From: Bacillota bacterium
GTDB taxonomy: Bacteria > Bacillota > Clostridia > Christensenellales > CAG-138
Direction: 5' to 3'
Length of the DNA: 5,391 nucleotides
Assembly: GCA_023409435.1 (NCBI GenBank)
Contig: JAEYHP010000116.1
Location: forward strand, 1 to 5,391
The notes below the pieces were generated by a model. The model did not search any database, was not told where the DNA came from, and saw only the letters and a program-made list of their open reading frames with translations. Position numbers and translations under genes: made by a program. Position 1 is the first letter of the stretch, and each line of letters begins with the position of its first letter. Below are positions 1-5,185 of this stretch, in pieces.

Positions 1-1
1 G

Positions 2-586
2 CGCATGGACGCCCCCATAGGTTCCAGCGTCGCCATCATCGGCTGCGGCTTGGGCATTCTGCATGCCGCGCTTGCAAAGGCGCGCGCCTGCGCCCCCGTC
101 ATCGTCATCGGCCGCGGCAAAGCAAGGCTCGAAGCGGCAAAGAAGATGGGCGCGGATTATGTTATCGACATCAATGAAGCGCCGGATCCTGTGGCGGAAG
201 TCAAACGGCTGACCGGCGGCATCGGCGTGGACTTTGTCATCGAATCCGTCGGCACGCCGGAAACCTACGAGCAGGCGTTCAAAATGCTCAGGCGCGGCGG
301 CAAACTCGAAGCGTTCGGTATCGTGGGCGAAGGCCAGACCATACCGCTTGAACCCAAGGAATTTGTCCTGGGCGAAAAGAAGGTCAGCGGCTCCTGCGCG
401 GGTATCGGCAACAACTGGGGCGAGGCGATCACGCTGTTGCAGTACGGCATCATCAAGCCGGAAGTAATGTATTCCATGGCCGTGCCGCTTTCGGAGCTGG
501 AGGATGCGCTCAAAGAGATCCGCGCCAATAAGAGCCTTGTTAAGGTGTTTGTTTGCCCGGAACTCAAGGAACGCGTATACTTCTAA
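2..586 (+). CDS. Zinc-type medium-chain alcohol/polyol dehydrogenase, C-terminal part (5' end outside window)
   Basis: This is the NAD(P)-binding half of a medium-chain dehydrogenase of the sorbitol/threonine dehydrogenase type, which oxidises a secondary alcohol of a polyol or reduces the matching ketone. The frame is open to the window edge, and about 194 codons are present against about 340-350 in the family. The N-terminal zinc/catalytic domain is therefore upstream, and the ATG at 5 is an internal Met. Visible features are the first Rossmann strand and glycine loop (codons at 41-58, G-C-G-L-G-I), the KKMGADYVID segment, the GVDFVIESVG strand, and the LRRGGKLEAFGI strand. The glycine loop appears one residue shorter than the usual GxGxxG. 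Strand 2 ends in Gly-Arg (110-115) rather than an acidic residue, which usually favours NADP(H). The kinase, aldolase and kinase genes downstream suggest it feeds a ketose into that pathway. The substrate is unknown. Confidence 0.88.
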   Translation, partial: RMDAPIGSSVAIIGCGLGILHAALAKARACAPVIVIGRGKARLEAAKKMGADYVIDINEAPDPVAEVKRLTGGIGVDFVIESVGTPETYEQAFKMLRRGGKLEAFGIVGEGQTIPLEPKEFVLGEKKVSGSCAGIGNNWGEAITLLQYGIIKPEVMYSMAVPLSELEDALKEIRANKSLVKVFVCPELKERVYF

Positions 587-626
587 GCCTTGTTTTAAAT
601 ACCCCATAGGTTTCTTAGGATGGGTG

Positions 627-652
627 GCCGCTCGCCAATTCGGGCGGGCGGC
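627..652 (+). other. GC-rich intergenic stem-loop between dehydrogenase and kinase genes
   Basis: Arms at 627-636 and 643-652 pair over 10 bp with one G-U, around the loop AATTCG. Two or three weaker pairs can extend the base. No T-tract follows on either strand, so it is not a classical intrinsic terminator. It could act as an mRNA processing or stabilising element that uncouples expression of the dehydrogenase from the genes downstream, or as a partial terminator. The pairing is seen directly; the role is inferred. Confidence 0.5.
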
Positions 653-664
653 TATCTGAATACA

Positions 665-676
665 CGGGCATGCCCG
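665..676. repeat. Perfect 12-bp palindrome next to the kinase ribosome binding site
   Basis: CGGGCATGCCCG is its own reverse complement and ends on the first base of the Shine-Dalgarno stretch at 676-682. It may be a dimeric-repressor half-site or a translational element. As RNA it can form only a short 4-bp hairpin. It also contains the misleading upstream ATG at 670. No regulator is identified. Confidence 0.4.
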
Positions 677-682
677 AGGGAG
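676..682 (+). promoter_or_regulatory. Ribosome binding site that sets the PfkB kinase start at 688
   Basis: GAGGGAG sits 5 bases before the ATG at 688. It lies downstream of the in-frame ATG at 670, so it cannot serve that codon. The protein from 688 begins MILTVTLNPAMD, matching the typical N-terminus of 1-phosphofructokinase-like proteins. Confidence 0.8.
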
Positions 683-687
683 CAAGC

Positions 688-1629
688 ATGATTTTAACCG
701 TCACACTCAACCCCGCGATGGATCTGCTTTTGTTTGTGGACTCCTTCGCATTCAACACGACAAACCGCGTCACCCGGACCGAACGCTGCATCGGCGGCAA
801 GGGCACGCATATTTCCTATAACCTCGCTGACCTTGGCGTAGCGAACATCGCGACCGGCATCGCCATGGGCCGCACCGGGGAAGAGCTGGTGGGCATACTG
901 GAAGACGCGGGCGTCGCCTGCCGCTTTTATATACCGGAGGATGGCGAGACCCGCACCAATTATGCGCTCATTGATGGAGAGAAAAACTGCACGCTCATCT
1001 CCACCAAGGGGCCGGAGCTCACAAAGGAAACGCTCGATGCATTTTTAGCGCTTTACCGGGAACTGCTTTCCGGCGTCGCGTTCGTGGTGATTTCCGGCGA
1101 CGCTTCGAACTTTACGGACAGCAAGGGCGTATCCCTTCAGGCAGCGTTGTTTGAGATCGCAAAGCAGAATGGCGCGAAGGTGCTGCTGGATGCGAGCGGA
1201 AAGAGCCTCACTGAATGCGTCAAGCGCTCCCCTTACCTCATCAAGCCTAACGTACATGAGCTTGCGGAGCTGACAAAGCTGCCCACCAACACGGAGCGGG
1301 AGATCATGGCCGCAATCGAAAGCCTCAGCCCGCACCAGATCTCCATCGTTGCGGTTTCCATGGGCGGGGAGGGAAGCCTTGTGCGCTATGGGGCACATTA
1401 TTATAAGGTAAGCGCGGCTAAGGTGGAGGTGCAGAATACCATAGGCTGCGGGGACGCATACCTTTCCGGTCTCCTCTACGGCATGCAGAACGGCATGACA
1501 CCGGAAGAAACGCTCCGGTTCGCCGCGGCCTGCGGCGGGGCGGAAGCGGAAAGCGAACGCACGGTCGGCTTGAACAAGGCGCGCGTGCTTGAACTGGTAG
1601 ATACCATTAACGTACAAAAGGTGGTTTAG
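688..1629 (+). CDS. PfkB-family sugar-phosphate kinase (1-phosphofructokinase / tagatose-6-phosphate kinase type)
   Basis: This is a cytoplasmic ribokinase-fold kinase that transfers ATP phosphate to a sugar phosphate. The family includes FruK (fructose-1-P to fructose-1,6-bisP) and LacC (tagatose-6-P to the bisphosphate). The 313 residues from the ATG at 688 are the normal family length. Visible motifs are NPAMD (8-12), GGKG (36-39) at the start of signature 1, KPNVHE (186-191), SMGGEGSLV (224-232), and GCGDA (253-257) with Asp256 as the expected catalytic base. Two positions depart from the PfkB signatures. Residue 41 is His where signature 1 normally has Asn (GGKGTHIS), and residue 254 is Cys in the anion-hole loop where Gly, Ala or Ser is usual. 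The ATP site looks intact, so an active enzyme with shifted substrate choice is plausible. The stop is 4 bases before the aldolase ATG, indicating co-transcription. Calling it fruK or lacC would be unsafe. Confidence 0.88.
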   Translation: MILTVTLNPAMDLLLFVDSFAFNTTNRVTRTERCIGGKGTHISYNLADLGVANIATGIAMGRTGEELVGILEDAGVACRFYIPEDGETRTNYALIDGEKNCTLISTKGPELTKETLDAFLALYRELLSGVAFVVISGDASNFTDSKGVSLQAALFEIAKQNGAKVLLDASGKSLTECVKRSPYLIKPNVHELAELTKLPTNTEREIMAAIESLSPHQISIVAVSMGGEGSLVRYGAHYYKVSAAKVEVQNTIGCGDAYLSGLLYGMQNGMTPEETLRFAAACGGAEAESERTVGLNKARVLELVDTINVQKVV

Positions 1630-1633
1630 TAAC

Positions 1634-2230
1634 ATGCAATACATGGCGGAACGCAAAAAACTTTTGGAAATGACAACCGATCTTTGGGAGCGCAGGCTCA
1701 CCAACGCCGCGGGCGGCAATTTGGCCATGCGTGTGGATGAAAACCGGATGCTTGGGACCCCTTCCTTGATGAGCGAAATCAAGCATTGCCGCTTTGAATT
1801 GGAGGAACCCCTGCTGATGGACCTTGACTGCAATGTATTGGAGGGGACCGGCGCCGTCTCACGCGAAAGCCGCATGCACGCGCTGATATTGAAAAATATC
1901 CCAGAGGTGAACGGTTCCATACACGCGCATCCGTTCTACACCATGGTGTTTGTCGCAGCCTGCAAGCCGGTGCCGCAGCTGACCGAGGCGACGCTTAAAA
2001 TGGGCGAGACCGGGCTTGTGCACCAGGCGAAAGCTTACAGCATTGAGCTTGCGGAAAGCGCCTACGAGTATTTTGAGCCCCGCAGGGAACAGCTCAAAAA
2101 GACGGGCCTTTGCGCGCTGCTGCCGTATCACGGCACCATCGCGGTGGGCAAAAGCATTGAGCAGGCGTTCAGCGTCGTGGAGCGCGTGGAAGCGGACGCC
2201 GTGTGCCACCTGCTTGGCAAGCTGATATAA
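1634..2230 (+). CDS. Class II aldolase (fuculose-/rhamnulose-phosphate aldolase-like)
   Basis: This is a zinc-dependent aldolase/adducin-fold enzyme. Relatives such as FucA split a ketose-1-phosphate into DHAP and an aldehyde (L-lactaldehyde for fuculose or rhamnulose), while AraD relatives epimerise pentose phosphates. The zinc site expected from FucA is complete: Glu79 (SRES), His97 and His99 (IHAHPF) and His166 (YHGTIAVG). The phosphate loop GGNLAMR is at 27-33. At 198 residues it is shorter than FucA (about 215) and much shorter than RhaD (about 274), mainly at the C-terminus, where FucA has residues lining the active site. The start at 1634 is supported by AAAGGTGG at 1617-1624, 9 bases upstream. 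It sits between two sugar kinases in one operon, which favours an aldolase over an epimerase. The substrate is inferred only as far as a ketose phosphate. Confidence 0.85.
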   Translation: MQYMAERKKLLEMTTDLWERRLTNAAGGNLAMRVDENRMLGTPSLMSEIKHCRFELEEPLLMDLDCNVLEGTGAVSRESRMHALILKNIPEVNGSIHAHPFYTMVFVAACKPVPQLTEATLKMGETGLVHQAKAYSIELAESAYEYFEPRREQLKKTGLCALLPYHGTIAVGKSIEQAFSVVERVEADAVCHLLGKLI

Positions 2231-2235
2231 GGGTG
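2229..2235 (+). promoter_or_regulatory. Ribosome binding site that sets the FGGY kinase start at 2242
   Basis: AAGGGTG begins in the aldolase stop codon and lies 6 bases before the ATG at 2242. GTG codons at 2203 and 2233 are in frame, but they would overlap the aldolase or lie inside this site, and they add residues ahead of the usual FGGY N-terminus. The ATG is preferred. Confidence 0.7.
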
Positions 2236-2241
2236 CGCGCC

Positions 2242-3732
2242 ATGAAGACGCGTACCGTAATCCCCTGCGATATCGGCGCTTCCGGCGGCAAGCTGTTTCT
2301 GGCGTCTTACGACGGGGAACGGCTGGCGCTTAATGAGCTGCACCGCTTTGTAAATAAGCCCATCTCCTTAAACGGCGCGCTCTACTGGGACATCCTGCAC
2401 CTAAGCGACGAATTGCAGCAAGGGCTATTAAAGGCCCGCGCGTGCGGCGCTTCCTCGCTTGGCATCGACTCGATGAGCAACGATTATGTGCTGCTGGATA
2501 AAACGGGGGCGCTTCTTGAGTTGCCGCATACCTACCGCGACCCGCGCACATTGGGCATGGTGGAGCGTATGGAGCAGTATATCTCTGCAAAGGAACTCTA
2601 CCGGCTCACGGGGCTGCAGTTCAACCGTATGAACACGCTCTACCAATGGCTGCACATGTGCTGCGACCGGCCGGAAGTGCTATCCATAGCGAAGAGCGCG
2701 CTGTTTTTGCCGGATGCGCTCAACTATTTTCTTACCGGGGAAATGCGCACCGAATATACACTGGCGAGCGTTTCGCAGGCGTACGCGCCAAAAGAAAAGG
2801 CCTGGGCGTATCCGTTGCTCAACAAGATCGGCTTCCCGACGGATTTGCTTCAGCCCATCGTACCTTCCGGCACGGAAATCGGGCGTCTGAAGCAATCGGG
2901 GGAGGCGTTGCCCGTGTTCGCCGTGGGTGGGCACGATACGGCTTCCGCTGTGGCCGCGGTGCCGGGAAGAGCTGGACGCTTTGCCTACATCAGCAGCGGC
3001 ACATGGTCCATTGTGGGCACGGAGTGCGAAAGCCCGTTGATCAACGCCCGCTCCTTCTACCACGGCCTTGCCAACGAGGGTGGCGTGCTGGACACCATAC
3101 GGCTCTTAAAGAACGTCATGGGGCTGTGGATCATTCAGGAATGCAGGCGCTGCTGGGCGGAGCAGGGTGAACGTTACACCTATGCGGAGCTGGCGGCATT
3201 GGCGCAGCAGGCGCCCGCCTGCGGCCCGGTGTTCGACCCGGACGACGAATGCTTCTACCAGCCCTCGGATATGCCCGCGCGCATCCGGGAGTATGTCGCT
3301 TCCCGCGGCATGAAACCGCCGGAAGCGGTAGGGGAGATCGCGCGGTGCGTGTTTGAAAGCCTGGCGTGCAAGTACCGCTATGTGCTCGAATCGCTTGAGT
3401 TTGCCTTAGGAGAGACGTTGCCCGTCATCCATATCGTGGGCGGCGGCGCAAGCAACGGCATGCTGAACCAATTGACGGCCTCCATTACAAAAAGGCCCGT
3501 ATATGCGGGTCCTGTGGAAGCGACGGCGCTGGGCAGCGCATTGATGCAGCTGGTGGGATTGGGTGAATTACATTCCCTCAGGGAAGCGCGGGAACTGATT
3601 GCGCGTTCCTTCCCGCTGGAGGAGTATTTGCCGGATAACGATCCGTGCTATGAAGAACTGAACGCGCGGTTCCTTAACGTGACGGCCTTAAAGGAAGCCG
3701 CGCCCAAAGAACTGCCGGAAAATTTCTTTTAA
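2242..3732 (+). CDS. Rhamnulokinase-like FGGY-family carbohydrate kinase
   Basis: This is a cytoplasmic actin-fold kinase. RhaB relatives phosphorylate L-rhamnulose at O1, making the substrate of a class II aldolase. The 496 residues fit RhaB (about 489). Landmarks are the phosphate loop DIGASGGK (10-17), HRFVNKP (34-40), LYWDI (47-51), YRDPRT (98-103), GGHDTASAV (229-237) with Asp232 as the expected catalytic base, SSGTWSIVG (251-259), NEGG (278-281), RLLKNVMGLW (287-296), VGGGASN (399-405) and GPVEATALG (423-431). The RLLKN-MGLW and GPVEATA blocks point to the rhamnulokinase branch rather than xylulo- or glycerol kinase. One departure is GIDSMSNDYV at 74-83, where RhaB normally reads GIDTWGVDFV. 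This suggests a different ketose. It is the last gene of the operon, 11 bases after the aldolase, and a strong terminator follows. Confidence 0.88.
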   Translation: MKTRTVIPCDIGASGGKLFLASYDGERLALNELHRFVNKPISLNGALYWDILHLSDELQQGLLKARACGASSLGIDSMSNDYVLLDKTGALLELPHTYRDPRTLGMVERMEQYISAKELYRLTGLQFNRMNTLYQWLHMCCDRPEVLSIAKSALFLPDALNYFLTGEMRTEYTLASVSQAYAPKEKAWAYPLLNKIGFPTDLLQPIVPSGTEIGRLKQSGEALPVFAVGGHDTASAVAAVPGRAGRFAYISSGTWSIVGTECESPLINARSFYHGLANEGGVLDTIRLLKNVMGLWIIQECRRCWAEQGERYTYAELAALAQQAPACGPVFDPDDECFYQPSDMPARIREYVASRGMKPPEAVGEIARCVFESLACKYRYVLESLEFALGETLPVIHIVGGGASNGMLNQLTASITKRPVYAGPVEATALGSALMQLVGLGELHSLREARELIARSFPLEEYLPDNDPCYEELNARFLNVTALKEAAPKELPENFF

Positions 3733-3740
3733 TTTGGTCA

Positions 3741-3777
3741 AATACAAAGAGGGCGGAACATCCGCCCTTTTTGTATT
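3741..3777 (+). terminator. Intrinsic terminator of the sugar operon
   Basis: The core hairpin pairs GGGCGGA (3751-3757) with TCCGCCC (3761-3767) and is followed at once by five T (3768-3772). The outer flanks AATACAAAGA and TTTTTGTATT also pair, giving about 17 bp with one G-U. It lies 8 bases after the kinase stop. On the minus strand the run after the core is less regular (TCTTTGTATT), so activity in that direction would be weaker. Confidence 0.92.
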
Positions 3778-3783
3778 CCGGTA

Positions 3784-3792
3784 TGGTATAAT
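3784..3792 (+). promoter_or_regulatory. Extended -10 promoter for the DUF3267 gene
   Basis: TGG followed by a perfect TATAAT (3787-3792) is an extended -10 element. No good -35 box is found 16-18 bases upstream, where the terminator stem lies. An RNA start near 3799 would give a leader of about 18 bases, enough to contain the GGGA at 3803-3806. This makes the next gene independent of the sugar operon. Confidence 0.65.
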
Positions 3793-3816
3793 TCTCAAAA
3801 ACGGGAAAAAAGCAGA

Positions 3817-4431
3817 ATGATGCAGCGGGATGAAAAGCGGGAACGCCTGAACGACTATCAGGAACAATATGGCCGGCTGATTGCGGAAGGATACACGGCG
3901 AAAGACCGCACCATTAGCGTATTGAAGGCGAACGTCATGGCGTTGGTGACGGCGGGGCCGTTTGCCGTGCTGGCTGTAGTGCTGTACTTGAATAAATGGG
4001 GCGGGAACGCATTTTCGTTTGACGTGAATCTTGTAAGCGTGGGGCTTTTTGTGCTTGCGTTCATCGTTTCCATTCCCCTTCACGAAGCGCTGCACGGCTT
4101 TGCGTGGAGTCTGGTTGCGAAAAACGGCTGGAAAAGCATCCGGTTTGGGATTTTGCGCCCCTCCTATACGCCATACTGCCACTGCAAGGAGCCGCTCGGC
4201 TTCTGGGCGTATCTGTTTGGCGCGCTTACGCCGTTTCTTGCGCTGGCCGTGGGCGCATTCCTGTCCTCCTATGCGAGTGGCAGCCTGTTTTGGCTGTTGT
4301 TCAGCGTAGTCCATTTTATTGCCGCGGGCGGGGATACCACGCTAGTATGCATGATGCTGCCGTATACGAAAGCGCAATTCCTGGACCATCCGTCGGAATG
4401 CGGCTTTACCGCGTTTGTGGAAAATATGTAG
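3817..4431 (+). CDS. DUF3267-type zincin-like integral membrane protein
   Basis: The 204 residues resemble the DUF3267 family (putative zincin peptidases), whose physiological role is not established. A charged cytoplasmic-looking N-terminus (1-37) is followed by hydrophobic segments at about 38-58, 70-88, 130-151 and 155-172. The second runs into HEALH (89-93), an HExxH zinc motif placed at the membrane as in site-2-type proteases. Also visible are a conserved-looking PYCHCKEPLG stretch (119-128) and GGD (171-173), whose Asp could be a third metal ligand. No signal peptide is seen. Two ATGs are adjacent (3817 and 3820); 3817 is taken because the weak GGGA at 3803-3806 is 10 bases away. The gene has its own promoter and appears to be transcribed alone, so neighbours give no clue to a substrate. 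Membrane-protease activity is inferred from the motif. Confidence 0.82.
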   Translation: MMQRDEKRERLNDYQEQYGRLIAEGYTAKDRTISVLKANVMALVTAGPFAVLAVVLYLNKWGGNAFSFDVNLVSVGLFVLAFIVSIPLHEALHGFAWSLVAKNGWKSIRFGILRPSYTPYCHCKEPLGFWAYLFGALTPFLALAVGAFLSSYASGSLFWLLFSVVHFIAAGGDTTLVCMMLPYTKAQFLDHPSECGFTAFVENM

Positions 4432-4461
4432 ATGCTATTTTCCGATTTCAATTGAGAATAA

Positions 4462-4467
4462 TATAAT
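4462..4467 (+). promoter_or_regulatory. Candidate -10 box upstream of the DUF4342 operon
   Basis: A perfect TATAAT occurs in the AT-rich gap at 4432-4588. The nearest -35-like sequence at proper spacing (TTTTCC near 4438) is poor, and the TTGAGA at 4452-4457 is too close to pair with it. A second possible -10, TATGAT at 4537-4542, lies nearer the gene. Which one is used is unclear. Confidence 0.4.
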
Positions 4468-4481
4468 GATGTAAATTACCA

Positions 4482-4508
4482 CCTCATTTTAATCCTCTTT
4501 TAATGAGG
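4482..4508 (+). repeat. Tandem direct repeat, overlapping a short inverted repeat, ahead of the DUF4342/response-regulator genes
   Basis: CCTCATTTTAAT (4482-4493) is followed directly by CCTCTTTTAAT (4494-4504), identical apart from one missing A. Seen another way, TTTTAAT occurs twice (4487-4493 and 4498-4504) with a 4-base spacer, an 11-base period. In addition CCTCATT (4482-4488) and AATGAGG (4502-4508) form a 7-bp inverted repeat with a 13-base loop. No T-tract follows, so a terminator is unlikely. Tandem 7-4-7 repeats are typical OmpR/PhoB-type binding sites, and a regulator of that type is encoded downstream. The link is inference. Confidence 0.45.
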
Positions 4509-4573
4509 GACAAAGGATATCTTTATCAGGCAGCCGTATGATAGGGATACCGAATCAAACAGACTGTACTAAA

Positions 4574-4581
4574 AAGGGGAG
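4574..4581 (+). promoter_or_regulatory. Ribosome binding site that sets the DUF4342 start at 4589
   Basis: AAGGGGAG lies 7 bases before the ATG at 4589. The frame is open upstream to an ATG at 4538, but that codon has no Shine-Dalgarno and would place this strong site inside the gene. The protein from 4589 starts directly at the conserved domain. Confidence 0.85.
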
Positions 4582-4588
4582 AACGAAA

Positions 4589-5155
4589 ATGGCAACAATG
4601 GAACATGTAGAAAAGCTCCGTGAAAAGGCGAACGTGAGCTACGCTGAGGCAAAAGCCGCTTTGGACGCCTGCGGCGACGACCTCTTAGAGGCCCTGCTCT
4701 ACCTGGAGCGGCAGGGGAAGGTAAACCCGCCCGAACACGGCGGCTTCTACTCCTCCGAAAGCGAGCAGAAGGAAAAGCAGAGCGGCACAACTGAAACCGC
4801 CCATTCGAGCGAGCCTGCGGGGGAGTCCTTCTCAGAGTTGATGGGCCGGTTCTTTCGTTGGATTGGCGGCCTCTTTAAGAAGGGCTGCGAAAACCTATTC
4901 GACGTGCGGCGCGGCGACAGCCAAATCATCACCATGCCTGTTATCGTGCTGGTCCTGTTGCTGATCTTCTGCTTCTGGATCGTAATTCCGCTGCTGATCA
5001 TCGGCCTCTTCCTTGGGTGCCGCTACCGTTTCCGCGGCCGGGATGTGGAAAAGACGGCGGTCAACAAGGTGATGGAGTCGGCTGAAAACGCGGCGGAAAC
5101 CCTCAAGACGGACATCAAAGAAGCCGCGGATAAAAACAAAGGGCGCGCCGAATAG
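4589..5155 (+). CDS. DUF4342 membrane protein with N-terminal UBA-like domain
   Basis: The 188-residue protein has four parts. Residues 4-45 (EHVEKLREKANVSYAEAKAA onward, ending LERQGKV) form a three-helix UBA-like domain resembling the N-terminus of EF-Ts. Residues 46-78 are a polar linker. Residues 80-105 are an amphipathic stretch rich in Phe, Trp and Lys. Residues 116-144 are a long uncharged hydrophobic segment with a central Pro134. The C-terminus (151-188) is a charged helix. Positive residues flank the hydrophobic segment on both sides (R107, R108; R145, R147, R149, R151), so a membrane hairpin with both ends in the cytoplasm is possible, as is one long membrane helix. The domain order matches the DUF4342 family, whose function is not known. 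A response regulator begins 30 bases after the stop, so it may be an accessory partner of that two-component system. No catalytic residues are apparent. Confidence 0.85.
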   Translation: MATMEHVEKLREKANVSYAEAKAALDACGDDLLEALLYLERQGKVNPPEHGGFYSSESEQKEKQSGTTETAHSSEPAGESFSELMGRFFRWIGGLFKKGCENLFDVRRGDSQIITMPVIVLVLLLIFCFWIVIPLLIIGLFLGCRYRFRGRDVEKTAVNKVMESAENAAETLKTDIKEAADKNKGRAE

Positions 5156-5169
5156 CGCGGGAAAATCAC

Positions 5170-5176
5170 GGGAGGG
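5170..5176 (+). promoter_or_regulatory. Ribosome binding site supporting a GTG start for the response regulator
   Basis: GGGAGGG lies 9 bases before the GTG at 5186. Between the in-frame stop at 5153-5155 (the TAG of the preceding gene) and 5186 no ATG occurs in this frame, so GTG is the best start. Confidence 0.8.
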
Positions 5177-5185
5177 CTGAAGCCG

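Noticed and set aside
590..618. TTGTTT at 590-595 as a -35 box of an internal promoter before the PfkB kinase
   Set aside because: At 16-18 bases downstream there is no TATAAT-like sequence (TCTTAG at 613-618).
670..687. Upstream ATG at 670 as the start of the PfkB kinase
   Set aside because: The Shine-Dalgarno at 676-682 lies after it, the six extra residues are not family-like, and the ATG at 688 gives the standard N-terminus.
1045..1920. Long open frame of 291 codons on the minus strand across the PfkB and aldolase genes
   Set aside because: It is antisense to two genes with clear family motifs, has no recognisable domain, and crosses their junction. It is a composition effect of GC-rich coding sequence.
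2646..3170. Plus-strand open frame of 174 codons in another frame inside the FGGY kinase
   Set aside because: It lies wholly inside the kinase, has no ribosome binding site, and gives an unrecognisable product.
3688..4314. Minus-strand open frame of 208 codons opposite the DUF3267 gene
   Set aside because: The translation is Arg/Gln/Lys-rich with no motif. It runs through the terminator and promoter and is opposite a gene with an HEALH motif and membrane segments.
4482..4508. Inverted repeat as a terminator for the DUF3267 gene
   Set aside because: The stem is only 7 bp and AT-rich, the loop is 13 bases, and no T-tract follows on either strand.
4538..4588. ATG at 4538 as the start of the DUF4342 gene
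   Set aside because: No ribosome binding site precedes it, and a strong one at 4574-4581 serves the ATG at 4589. The 17 added residues look like translated leader.
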